Shown here piece after piece: positions 55,501 through 64,000 of a stretch of DNA of 64,000 nucleotides; within the stretch, counting starts at the first letter, position 1, and each line of letters begins with the position of its first letter. Source of the stretch: Trinickia sp. Y13 (GTDB lineage Bacteria; Pseudomonadota; Gammaproteobacteria; Burkholderiales; Burkholderiaceae). The translations under genes were made by a program, and so were the position numbers. The notes beneath the pieces are model-generated. The model was not told where the DNA came from. It saw nothing but the letters and a program-made list of their open reading frames with translations, and did no database searches. The stretch covers positions 434,001 through 498,000 of the forward strand of contig NZ_JAKWFK010000002.1 in NCBI RefSeq assembly GCF_029522115.1, given 5' to 3'.

Positions 55501-58452
55501 GTCGACGTAGTGTTTGCTCAGCGGCTCCCACGCCTGATTGCGCGCCACACCATGCTGACGAAGGGCGGCGAGCCGGTCGCGCACGGACTCGTCATGCGCC
55601 GCCCTGGCCACCTCGACCGGAACTGTGGGCGCGGCGGAAAGCACGTCGGCCAGTACATCGAATTTGCCAAGCCCATTCAGGGAGAGAGCTACCTTGGGAA
55701 GGCCCAGCTGATTCAGCAGGTTCGATGTGGCCTCATCCAGTTTCTTGATGTGGGCTTCGAATGCCGAAACCGCATCGAGAAACTCTTGCTGCCAGGACGG
55801 CATCCATTCGGTCTTGTGGATGACTGCCAGGGGATGATTCTGTAAGCCAGTCAACTGACCGGCCAGAGCGCCCATCTGGCGACAGGTCTCACGCAGGGCT
55901 TCTAGCTGGGCGCGGTCATGCGCATCCGCATCGGTCCACGGCATCGCGCCAGGTCGCATTTCCGCGTGCTGCAAGCTGGTACCGATGGCGTCGTACACGG
56001 TCAGGTCGTTCGGATGAATGCGATGGAGCGCACGCGCTACGCCATTGAGGTCTGTGCGGAGCGTCAGGAGTCTTTCGGACTCTCGCTCCCAGTCCTTCAC
56101 AGTGCGGGCACCGGCGGCATCAAGCGCGATGCCCAGCTGTTTTAGGACGTCCGCTTTCTTTGCCTTGGACGAATGCAGCTCGAGACAAAATGGTCCCAAG
56201 CCCAGACTGCTAAGCCGGCGATGCACCACCTCCAGCGCCGCCATCTTCTCCGAAACGAACAACACCGTCTTCCCGGTGGCCAACAGATGGGCAATCAGGT
56301 TCGAGATAGTCTGGCTCTTACCCGTCCCTGGCGGGCCTTCGATGACAAGATTCTTGCCTTCGGCAGCGACGCAAACAGCACGCAACTGCGACGAGTCCGA
56401 CAGCAATGGCGTAAACAGGTCTTGAGGCCGGAACTTCTCATCCAGGGTACTGGGCTCGAAGCCAGTCGCGCTGTCAGCAAATGCCTTGCCGGGATTGTTA
56501 ATCAAATGAGCGACAACACTGTTTTCCTGGAGCTGTTTTTGGCGGTCCTGGAGGTCCTTCCACATCAGGTACTTCGTGAAGGAGAAGATACCCAGATGGA
56601 CCTGCTCCTTGACCTCCCATCCCTTCAGTTCGCCCACATGCAGCCGGAAGGACTGCAGAATCCGGTTGACATCGATGCCACGGTCATCCGTCGGCAAGAC
56701 ATCGAACGAAGGCATTTTCAGGCTGAAATCCTGTTGCAATTTCTGTAGCAACGTCGGATTCACGAGCGCGTCGTCATCGTGACGAGCCAAGCGGAAGCCA
56801 CTCCTCACAGACTGGCGGGACAACGTGACCGGGATGAGCAAAATCGGAGCAAGATGGCTGGATTCGGCGTCCTTGCTTTCTTGCCATTCGAGCATTCCGA
56901 AAGCCAGAAATAAGGTGTTTGCCCCGCCTTCCTCCATGCCTGTGCTGGCCGCGCGGAATATTTCCAGCAGCCTGCCTTCCAGCGCCTCCTCTTCGATGTC
57001 TGTGACAATTTCGTTTCGGTCAAGGGCGTCGGTCGCCAAGTCATCCAATGCAGCCGTACCATTGCGGCCGGCGTACACATTGGCATCGCGACCATCCGAA
57101 CCGGACATCAACTTCGGTCTCGCACGAACGCGGAATTCGTTCCCCTCTGCCAATCGGTCTTCCAGCGCACCCGGGTCCGGGCAAATGACTCGCAGCGTGG
57201 ATTTAGTGGGTTTGAAATTCAGGAGCTTGTTTCGGAGCGTCAGGTCGAGCAGCTTGCTCTTCCATTTCGCTAGGCGACCCTCTGGTGTGTCGGGTGTCGC
57301 GTCGACGCGCAACGGTACGACGACCGGGTCCAGCGGTGGCAGTTGCGGTACGTCCTCAATGACGGGCGTGTCGGCTTTCGCAATCGGGACAGCAGGCTCA
57401 TCGGCCGGCGACGAACGGGATGGCAGCGGGCGAATCCGGACTTCTCGTGCGCGACGAATGTCCACTGCATACGCGAACTGGTCTTCGTCGTTTAAGTGTT
57501 CTTCGCCACGAGTGCAGGCCCACCTGAGGGATGGCTTCTGGCCGCTCGCCACTCCGGTGGTCTCGAAGACCATGAACTCGCCGGATTTCACCCGCTTGCG
57601 AATCGCCTGAATATCGTCCACCAAGGCGGTAGGGAAGCTGGTCTCTATCAGCCAAACGCCCACCCACGCGTGGCCTTCTTTGAACAACACGGCAGGGTGC
57701 AGCCCAGCCTGTTCCAAGCAAGACGCGAACAGCATGGCAAGGTCCAGACATGTCGCCAGCTTACCGTCGAGAATACGCTCCGGGATCCGGATTTTCTGGC
57801 CGTCGTTTCCGAACGACGCCGGTGGATTGGAGTATTGGATATCCTCGGCAACTATCGTGCTGTAGATAGCTGACACCTGCTTCCAGACCTTCTCGCGATT
57901 TTTGGACTGGTAGCCGTCCATGGATAGGTCGGGCGACGTCTGCCGCAGAAGCCCGGATGCCCGCGCGAGAAGTTTGTCCACGACCCGCGAGTTCGGCATG
58001 CAAAACGCAGCCAACAGTTCGGGCAACGACCGCGCGCCGGCCCACTGGTCGTACGCAAGTACATCAATGTTGTGTGTTGCCGTTACGAGCTCAGTTTCCT
58101 GAACACGCAGTGATGCCGTGATGACTGCCCGCTCGGATTCGTCTAGCTGACTGAAATACTGGTGGTCGGGCCGCAGGTCGACAGGTGCTAGACGGCGGCT
58201 TTCGCCGGGCGCCAATGCTTCGAAACGGAAACGTGCGCTTTCGGCAAAGGCCGGCACACATTTGACGAGCAGTTCGATATCAGAGAGCGCCACCTCCCCA
58301 TCGTTCGTGACCAGAATTTCGCGGATGACCGGAACGTTGTTCTGAATCGCCGCATACCCTATCGTCAGGTCGGCAATAATCTGAACGCTCGGTCGCTTTA
58401 TATCAGCACTACTCGTCAACTCATCAACGCCGTCTGTCTGCCCGTTCGTCAT
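52522..58452 (-). CDS. giant DUF4011 / SF1 helicase / Vsr-like nuclease / DUF3320 fusion, defence candidate
   Basis: About 1976 residues. Order: beta-rich N-terminus; transglutaminase-like region (LATCLDLAML, EGHAWVGVW; about 230-270); DUF4011 (RLAKWKSKLLDLTLRNKLL; about 395); SF1 helicase with P-loop EGPPGTGKSQT (about 705), Walker B VVIFDEASQIPVWD (about 1350), WHYRSKHEG, ENVQGDERD and LNVAVSRAR; a DUF559/Vsr-like nuclease (RIDIGVV, VECDGAMYHS; about 1690); and C-terminal DUF3320. Such fusions are found in defence islands. The ATG at 58452 (GGGGTG before it) is one of several possible starts. Confidence 0.85.
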   Translation of the reverse strand: MTNGQTDGVDELTSSADIKRPSVQIIADLTIGYAAIQNNVPVIREILVTNDGEVALSDIELLVKCVPAFAESARFRFEALAPGESRRLAPVDLRPDHQYFSQLDESERAVITASLRVQETELVTATHNIDVLAYDQWAGARSLPELLAAFCMPNSRVVDKLLARASGLLRQTSPDLSMDGYQSKNREKVWKQVSAIYSTIVAEDIQYSNPPASFGNDGQKIRIPERILDGKLATCLDLAMLFASCLEQAGLHPAVLFKEGHAWVGVWLIETSFPTALVDDIQAIRKRVKSGEFMVFETTGVASGQKPSLRWACTRGEEHLNDEDQFAYAVDIRRAREVRIRPLPSRSSPADEPAVPIAKADTPVIEDVPQLPPLDPVVVPLRVDATPDTPEGRLAKWKSKLLDLTLRNKLLNFKPTKSTLRVICPDPGALEDRLAEGNEFRVRARPKLMSGSDGRDANVYAGRNGTAALDDLATDALDRNEIVTDIEEEALEGRLLEIFRAASTGMEEGGANTLFLAFGMLEWQESKDAESSHLAPILLIPVTLSRQSVRSGFRLARHDDDALVNPTLLQKLQQDFSLKMPSFDVLPTDDRGIDVNRILQSFRLHVGELKGWEVKEQVHLGIFSFTKYLMWKDLQDRQKQLQENSVVAHLINNPGKAFADSATGFEPSTLDEKFRPQDLFTPLLSDSSQLRAVCVAAEGKNLVIEGPPGTGKSQTISNLIAHLLATGKTVLFVSEKMAALEVVHRRLSSLGLGPFCLELHSSKAKKADVLKQLGIALDAAGARTVKDWERESERLLTLRTDLNGVARALHRIHPNDLTVYDAIGTSLQHAEMRPGAMPWTDADAHDRAQLEALRETCRQMGALAGQLTGLQNHPLAVIHKTEWMPSWQQEFLDAVSAFEAHIKKLDEATSNLLNQLGLPKVALSLNGLGKFDVLADVLSAAPTVPVEVARAAHDESVRDRLAALRQHGVARNQAWEPLSKHYVDDVATLNASELKLQWAAATNTWWPKSLFAQRAVTGRLRLYRQDQRRPQTGDVPAVIAALTAVNAEDKVIESMSHDASQLLHEAFAASKTDWNAVESAERWATSFADAVTAIASNDIELAQTLRAKLQPFVSDNRGMLKADTPLGSGLLSYRDCYRDVMAQLRTVIELGHCQADLGLDPAAAGVVPRLLSLLQGWQSASRQLQPWCLWRKSRAHAISSGLQGIVDALEGGQAPLSSVATFFEYSYQSWWLRKAIDGEPVLCNFSSAEHDRKIAEFKEADERFQRLTQQYIAAKLAGQIPASVEVVPGADSELGKLRRELQKQRKHMPIRQLVQSLPSLMTRLKPCLLMSPLSVAQYLDASHAQFDVVIFDEASQIPVWDAVGAIARGKQLVCVGDPKQLPPTSFFSRSDDSEDAADSDDVQDLESILDECLSIGLPELRLNWHYRSKHEGLITFSNVTYYDNELVTFPSPVTNDQSVRFERVQGVYDRGGSRTNRAEADAIVKAIERHYLDSAKRHLTLGVVTFNQAQQSLIERMLDERRRASQQLDQAVSQAAHEPLFIKNLENVQGDERDIIFFSITYGPDASGKVSLNLGPLNLEGGHRRLNVAVSRARVGVVIFSTLLPEQIDLSRVRAAGVRDLKNYMEFAIRGPRALVEQSMPTGREPDSPFERQVISALREKGWTVHPQVGVSGYRIDIGVVDPRAPGRYLLGVECDGAMYHSGATARDRDRLRQHVLEGLGWELYRIWSTDWWLNPEEPMRKLVARLEELVETVPTEDEPVVELPEETTPEEESHALYAGAESVVESIAPATQSLEYELASLDKGNPDLFYERGSISTLTSQLLKVIETEGPVSQAIVFKRVTRAWGLSRVGSRIEAHLSALVPRQITRTTDDGVAFYWPEHANPSIWEGIRVPSSDAETRRGIDEISLEELGNAAVYILSLQGGTSHDGLAKAVCRLLGVARTTSEAGVRISRALTHGRVQTLVAIEDGSVRLRK

Positions 58453-58881
58453 CACCCCGTTCCCCGTTGTTCTCACCGAGTTCAACGGAATCGCCATTGC
58501 TGTGAACGACGTCAACCAGGTTGAACCGTGACAGTGATTGCGCTTTTACATGTAATGCTTTGCAGGGAGTGCGTTGACGGTTTACTAAGCGAATTGCGTA
58601 GAAATCACGCCTTTGTGCGTTCCCGATGCGCAACAGGAATATACGCCTTTTTGACCGTCATCTTACGAAACTGGCTGGACATCCACGTAGCCACGCTGGA
58701 GCTTCCCGACATGGGCTGTACCGGCTTTTCGCTATGCACGCAGGTCACCAAGCCACGAGTGAATCTCCTCGGCCAAGACGGAACCGCGAACACAAGTAAG
58801 GCATGGCGTCCTGTATGTATATACAGTATCATGGACTCAGCTCCGGTATTGTCGACGCGGCGTTTCTTGAGGCATCGAGCT
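58453..58881. other. divergent promoter region between the helicase block and the small-gene operon
   Basis: 429 bases with no convincing gene, although an open frame crosses it rightward (from 58528). It is AT-richer than the flanks and includes the LexA-type site at 58811-58826. Both the helicase block (leftward) and the small genes (rightward) must be driven from here. Confidence 0.5.
58811..58826. promoter_or_regulatory. LexA (SOS) box
   Basis: CTGTATGTATATACAG differs at one base from the E. coli consensus CTGTATATATATACAG and keeps the CTGT-N8-ACAG form used in beta- and gammaproteobacteria. It lies 55 bases before the ATG at 58882, so SOS control of the small-gene operon is the best reading. 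Leftward it is 360 bases from the helicase start. Confidence 0.75.
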
Positions 58882-59196
58882 ATGGGCACGCGAGTTTGCA
58901 AACCAGTCACTCACCCGATGCCCGAGATGGCCGAGTTCGTCGCCGCTCTGAGAGCAGCATTCGGCGACGATGTTATCGACGATGCGGTGCGACGCGGAAG
59001 GGCGGGCGAGCCCACGTTCTTCGCGAACGAAAATGGCCGCTCTGTTGGTACGCCAAGTCCAACTGCGCACAATGTCTGGCGTGTCGACAAAACGTTGCTT
59101 GACCGACACTATTGCGCGGGCTGTGACGGCAGATGTGTCGGCCAGGCCATCCGTTGTAGCGAAATGGCGCTGTTTGCCTCGAAGGTAGGGAGATGA
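58882..59196 (+). CDS. small conserved protein behind a LexA box
   Basis: 104 residues with GAGG ahead of the ATG at 58882; the recognisable part begins MPEMAEFVAALRAAFGDDVIDDAVRRG and ends with a Cys-rich stretch (YCAGCDGRCVGQAIRCSE) suggestive of a metal site or disulfide. The open frame extends upstream past the LexA site, but those residues look arbitrary. It begins an operon of four small genes. No function known to me. Confidence 0.6.
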   Translation: MGTRVCKPVTHPMPEMAEFVAALRAAFGDDVIDDAVRRGRAGEPTFFANENGRSVGTPSPTAHNVWRVDKTLLDRHYCAGCDGRCVGQAIRCSEMALFASKVGR

Positions 59197-59197
59197 G

Positions 59198-59545
59198 ATG
59201 TTGCGTGTTCTAGGTGTGATATTGCTGGCAGGAGCATCCGTTGCCCATGCCGGCGAACACTATCGCGAGGTGTGGAATCCGCCGGAGGCTATGCACGCGC
59301 TGCACTCGCCCCACAAAGCGCACCACAAGCCAGCGGCGCATCGATTGTCGGCAAAGCGGTCTACGAAGGCGAAGGCATCCCGTGCGGTTGCCTGCGTGCC
59401 CACGCCGACCAAGCGAGCGCATGCTGGACGCGCTGTCCGCATCAACGCCGAGCCGCGCGCACAGAGCCTCCCGCCTCTACTCACGCCCGAGGGCAATGTC
59501 CTGCGGGTCGATTCGCACGGTGCGCGGCCCGCGGTAGCTCGCTGA
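59198..59545 (+). CDS. small exported basic protein
   Basis: 115 residues: signal peptide MLRVLGVILLAGASVAHA, then a His/Lys/Arg-rich, low-complexity chain (HSPHKAHHKPAAHRLSAKRST). It starts two bases after the previous stop (59196). The following gene starts at its stop (TGATG). No domain recognised. It is clearly part of the same transcript as the LexA-box gene. Confidence 0.6.
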   Translation: MLRVLGVILLAGASVAHAGEHYREVWNPPEAMHALHSPHKAHHKPAAHRLSAKRSTKAKASRAVACVPTPTKRAHAGRAVRINAEPRAQSLPPLLTPEGNVLRVDSHGARPAVAR

Positions 59546-59745
59546 TGGACGCGGAAACCTACAAGGGATATTCGATTTGGGGACATGCTATCCGGCAAGG
59601 CCACGAATACGCCGCCAGTGGCACCGTTACCCGAAACAACAAGCTCATCGAAACATCGGGCGTGCTGGGCACCTTCGATAGCGAGGACGAGGCACAGTTC
59701 GTCGGCCTGAACTGGTGCCGCGCCTGGGTAGACAGCCATGGGTAA
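59545..59745 (+). CDS. small conserved protein, unknown
   Basis: 66 residues from the ATG at 59545, whose first base is the last base of the previous stop. The fold looks like a small beta-sheet with a helix: MDAETYKGYSIWGHAI, YAASGTVTRNNKLIET, then DEAQFVGLNWCRAWV. This is the same style as the small proteins at 19154 and 19465, without clear homology. Role unknown. Confidence 0.6.
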   Translation: MDAETYKGYSIWGHAIRQGHEYAASGTVTRNNKLIETSGVLGTFDSEDEAQFVGLNWCRAWVDSHG

Positions 59746-59859
59746 CGCGACGGATAGCCGCACGCACTTGGCTACAGACATCGTGTCGTCAAAAAGCGAT
59801 ACGGCCGTGCCTGCGGACAATATACTCCCTGACATTTGCTTCAATCGAAGGAACAGGAC

Positions 59860-60300
59860 ATGGCCGTGTCGAGCAGCAACTCGCTACTTGAAGAAGCATG
59901 GATTGCAGTGCAGTTCCAGCTCGCGGAGCTGACGGCTGAATTCGGTGGGGACATTCCCGACATCGTGCGTGACGTCCACGACGACGCCCGCGCCGCGATT
60001 GAAGGGGAGTATCGGGGCTTGTCGTCGATGTATGGCGGCCATAATGACGTTGAGGTCCCGACGTACGACATCTGCACGAATGACGAAGGTTTCCAAGAGG
60101 CGCGAGGCCGCCTCGTCGCGTCGATATCGTTTGTAAGTTCCACGGACTTTACCGATGAAGCAATTGCCGAGCTGAAAGCCCTATGCATAGCGAAATTCGC
60201 CGAGGCAGCTGCGGCGCACGGCATACCTTGCGCCTTTGCGGGTATCGAGGGCTGGCGCCGTTTTTCCTACACCGAGCAAGTCGTTATCGAAACAGCTTAA
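59860..60300 (+). CDS. hypothetical protein
   Basis: 146 residues; AAGGA precedes the ATG at 59860. Acidic, cytosolic, helical at the N-terminus (LLEEAWIAVQFQLAELTAEF) with a later FVSSTDFTDEAIAELKALCIAKFAEAA segment. No catalytic motif. It ends the small-gene cluster before a 726-base gap. Possibly the last gene of the LexA-driven unit. Confidence 0.55.
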   Translation: MAVSSSNSLLEEAWIAVQFQLAELTAEFGGDIPDIVRDVHDDARAAIEGEYRGLSSMYGGHNDVEVPTYDICTNDEGFQEARGRLVASISFVSSTDFTDEAIAELKALCIAKFAEAAAAHGIPCAFAGIEGWRRFSYTEQVVIETA

Positions 60301-61026
60301 CGGAAAAGTTCGGTCGATACGTGGTTTCGGCCGACGGCGGCGAGGTGCGAAAGTACATTGACGCAGACCCCTGCCGGTTACGAAGCGCGCTAACCTTCGT
60401 CAACTTTGCACTTCCTCTCAATGATTTGGTAATAATGGCGACGACATCGTCTTCCGGACTGCCCGCAATAACTCCAGCGCCGACGTGACCGCTTGTGCGC
60501 CCACCATGCTCCGCGGTTGCTCAGCGCCGGACGTGGTGGAACGGATTCACGAGGCAATCCTTTCGGGGGGAAAACCATTGACGAACCGAGCCCGCTCGCA
60601 CTGAGTGCGATGACTAAGTGCAAAGCATGTGAGCGGCGTTGCGTGCATGCGCTACGGGAAAGGCCGGGAGATGGGGCGCTCCTCAGTTCATGCCATACAC
60701 TCCTGAAGACAGAAATCAGTAGACGTCGATGACGCATGCGTGCTGGAACGCCCCGTTTTCAAATGCGAGAGTTGACGTGCCTTGTGAGTCGCTAGCCAGG
60801 AATATTCGAATCTGGGCGGACCATGCCGCAATCCGTAGCGCATCCGCAGGGCAACCGCAAAAAGGGGAGTCGGAAAAAGCCCCCCCGCCCCTTTGGCAAT
60901 AGTTTCGGCTACGCGTTGTTAGACAAGGCTAAACGGCAGGTAAAAGCCCCCGTAACCAAAACAAAAACGATGCGCCGCAACCGAAATTAATGCACCTCAG
61001 CAGCTTGGCAAATAGCCCCTCTTCCC
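60301..61026. other. gene-free stretch at the island / glmS boundary
   Basis: 726 bases with no supportable gene. It lies just past the glmS stop, the place where Tn7-like elements and other islands commonly insert, but no Tn7-type end sequence or direct repeat was recognised by eye. A possible glmS terminator is listed at 60859-60894. Confidence 0.5.
60859..60894 (-). terminator. possible glmS terminator
   Basis: On the minus strand, AAAGGGG, about 20 bases, CCCCTTTTT: a 7-bp stem followed by a T run, 133 bases after the glmS stop. The loop is long, so strength is doubtful. Confidence 0.35.
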
Positions 61027-62844
<1,818 letters not shown>

Positions 62845-62946
62845 GGGAACCCTTCCTTTCGCGAGTAGTACTTCTCTTTTCGATCCTGCCGTGCATTCGC
62901 GCCCACGTCTGTGCGTGAGCGCATGCGCCGTCAACGCCGCGCCGGT

Positions 62947-64000
62947 TCAGCGCTTTTTCTTCACCGGACGCACGTAACCGTCACGCGCCACCTGCGTCTT
63001 CTCATTGAGCACAAGCGCGCCTTCGGGCACGTCCTTCCACACCGTCGTGCCCGCCGCGATCGTCACGCCGCGGCCAACGCGCACAGGCGCCACCAATTGC
63101 GTGTCGGAACCGACGAAAACATCGTCTTCGATCACCGTGCGATGCTTGTTCGCGCCGTCGTAATTGCACGTGATCGTGCCCGCCCCGACATTCACGCGCG
63201 CGCCGATGTCCGCATCGCCAAGGTACGTCAAATGGTTCGCCTTCGAACCCTGTCCCAGCGTCGCATTCTTCACTTCGACGAAATTGCCGACATGCGCTTC
63301 GTCGCCCAGCACAGCGCCCGGCCGCAGCCGCGCGTACGGTCCGAGCACGGCGCGCGCGCCGACCTGCGCGCCCTCGACGTGCGTGAACGGCTCGATACGC
63401 GTGCCCGCGCCGATCGTCGCATCGCGCAACACGCAGTTGGCGCCGACGGTGACGTCGTCCGCCAGCGTCACCTTGCCTTCGAACACGCAATTGACGTCGA
63501 TCGACACATCGCGGCCGCACGTCAGTTCGCCGCGCACATCGAGCCGCGCGGGGTCGATGACGGTCACGCCGACGCCCAGCAGCGCGTTCGCAATGTTGCG
63601 CTGATGGATCCGCTCGAGTTCGGCCAGTTGCGCCTTGCTGTTCACGCCCAGTGTTTCCCACGCCTCGTCGGGCTGCGTCGTGACGACGTCGAAGCCCGCT
63701 TCGATGGCATGCTCCACGACGTCGGTCAGGTAATACTCGCCTTGAGCGTTGTCGTTCCTCAGTGCGCCAAGCCACATGGCAAGCTGGGCCGTGGGCGTAA
63801 CGACGATGCCCGTATTGATCTCGCGGATGCGCAACTCGTCCGGCGTCGCATCCTTCTGCTCGACGATGCGCGTGACGTAGCCAGCCGCGTCGCGCACGAT
63901 GCGGCCGTAGCCGGTGGGATCGTCGAGCGTCACGGTCAATATGCCGTAGCGGCCATCGACGGCCGCATCGGCCAAGCGCTTGAGGGTCGAAGCCCGCGTG
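62947..64000 (-). CDS. glmU: bifunctional UDP-N-acetylglucosamine pyrophosphorylase / GlcN-1-P acetyltransferase (5' part missing)
   Basis: The visible 350 residues begin within the uridyltransferase domain ([29 protein letters not shown]) and run through the left-handed beta-helix acetyltransferase domain with hexapeptide repeats, the active-site His in [26 protein letters not shown] and the C-terminal [11 protein letters not shown]. The frame is open to the window edge, so the true start lies beyond 64000. With glmS it supplies UDP-GlcNAc. Confidence 0.95.
   Translation of the reverse strand, partial: TRASTLKRLADAAVDGRYGILTVTLDDPTGYGRIVRDAAGYVTRIVEQKDATPDELRIREINTGIVVTPTAQLAMWLGALRNDNAQGEYYLTDVVEHAIEAGFDVVTTQPDEAWETLGVNSKAQLAELERIHQRNIANALLGVGVTVIDPARLDVRGELTCGRDVSIDVNCVFEGKVTLADDVTVGANCVLRDATIGAGTRIEPFTHVEGAQVGARAVLGPYARLRPGAVLGDEAHVGNFVEVKNATLGQGSKANHLTYLGDADIGARVNVGAGTITCNYDGANKHRTVIEDDVFVGSDTQLVAPVRVGRGVTIAAGTTVWKDVPEGALVLNEKTQVARDGYVRPVKKKR

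Noticed and set aside
58528-58881. Upstream extension of the LexA-box gene
   Set aside because: It would run through the LexA site and has no protein-like content; the ATG at 58882 with GAGG fits transcription from the SOS promoter.
59738-59932. Short plus-strand frame starting MGNATDSRTH
   Set aside because: It overlaps the better supported gene at 59860, has no ribosome site, and its end is arbitrary sequence.
60493-60732. 79-codon plus-strand frame with Cys residues (CKACERRC)
   Set aside because: The Cys spacing recalls a metal site, but the start lacks a ribosome site and the rest is arbitrary.
60301-61026. Tn7-type insertion ends next to glmS
   Set aside because: No tns genes, no recognisable Tn7 end and no direct repeat were seen by eye; insertion at this site is left as a hypothesis.

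Overview
The window looks like a high-GC Burkholderiaceae chromosome (Burkholderia, Paraburkholderia or Trinickia type). Supporting signs are a fused IcmF mutase, a general porin, a single-chain indolepyruvate ferredoxin oxidoreductase, a KirBac potassium channel, short BvH-NS-type nucleoid proteins and the glmU-glmS pair at the right end. No rRNA, tRNA, CRISPR array, integrase or transposase was recognised. All calls come from reading the sequence; no database search was run.

Left part (1-29 kb), core-like metabolism and signalling. A partial alpha/beta hydrolase and a nitronate monooxygenase come first, then icmF. A signalling locus follows: sensor kinase, hotdog thioesterase and response regulator. 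Then come a porin, a bile-acid:sodium-symporter-type transporter, and two cyclic-di-GMP genes. A LacI regulator, an AGE-family sugar isomerase and a PfkB sugar kinase form an operon that probably routes mannose or a related sugar to a phosphorylated ketose. After these are two small conserved proteins, a KirBac channel, the indolepyruvate oxidoreductase, a branched-chain amino-acid binding protein, an EAL protein and an NCS2 nucleobase permease.

Middle (29.4-39 kb). Positions 29417-32586 hold a tight minus-strand operon that I consider the most likely undescribed system. It has a 23-residue peptide gene with its own strong ribosome binding site, a HemN-like radical SAM protein, an MFS transporter and a SpeD-like pyruvoyl decarboxylase. 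The last three genes overlap, and a hairpin separates the peptide gene from the enzymes. This is the layout of a ribosomally made, modified and exported peptide. Next come a DUF305 protein, a periplasmic binding protein translationally coupled to a chemoreceptor, a TMEM175-like channel, a PsiF protein and CheV. The chemoreceptor and cheV have sigma-28-like promoters.

Accessory island (about 39-61 kb), ending just past the 3' end of glmS. It contains a Fic-fold protein with a non-canonical active-site motif under a six-copy operator array; two H-NS-like proteins with three and two DNA-binding modules; an SRAP protein; a two-gene membrane protein plus nuclease-like pair; a four-gene PAAR / peptidoglycan-amidase-like / membrane-protein cassette (an orphan type VI secretion toxin with probable immunity); and an 11-kb minus-strand block that looks like phage defence. 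That block holds a roughly 1976-residue DUF4011-helicase-nuclease fusion, three unrecognised proteins and an OLD-family nuclease broken by a frameshift. A near-consensus LexA box stands beside it, ahead of four small genes. The core chromosome resumes with glmS and glmU.
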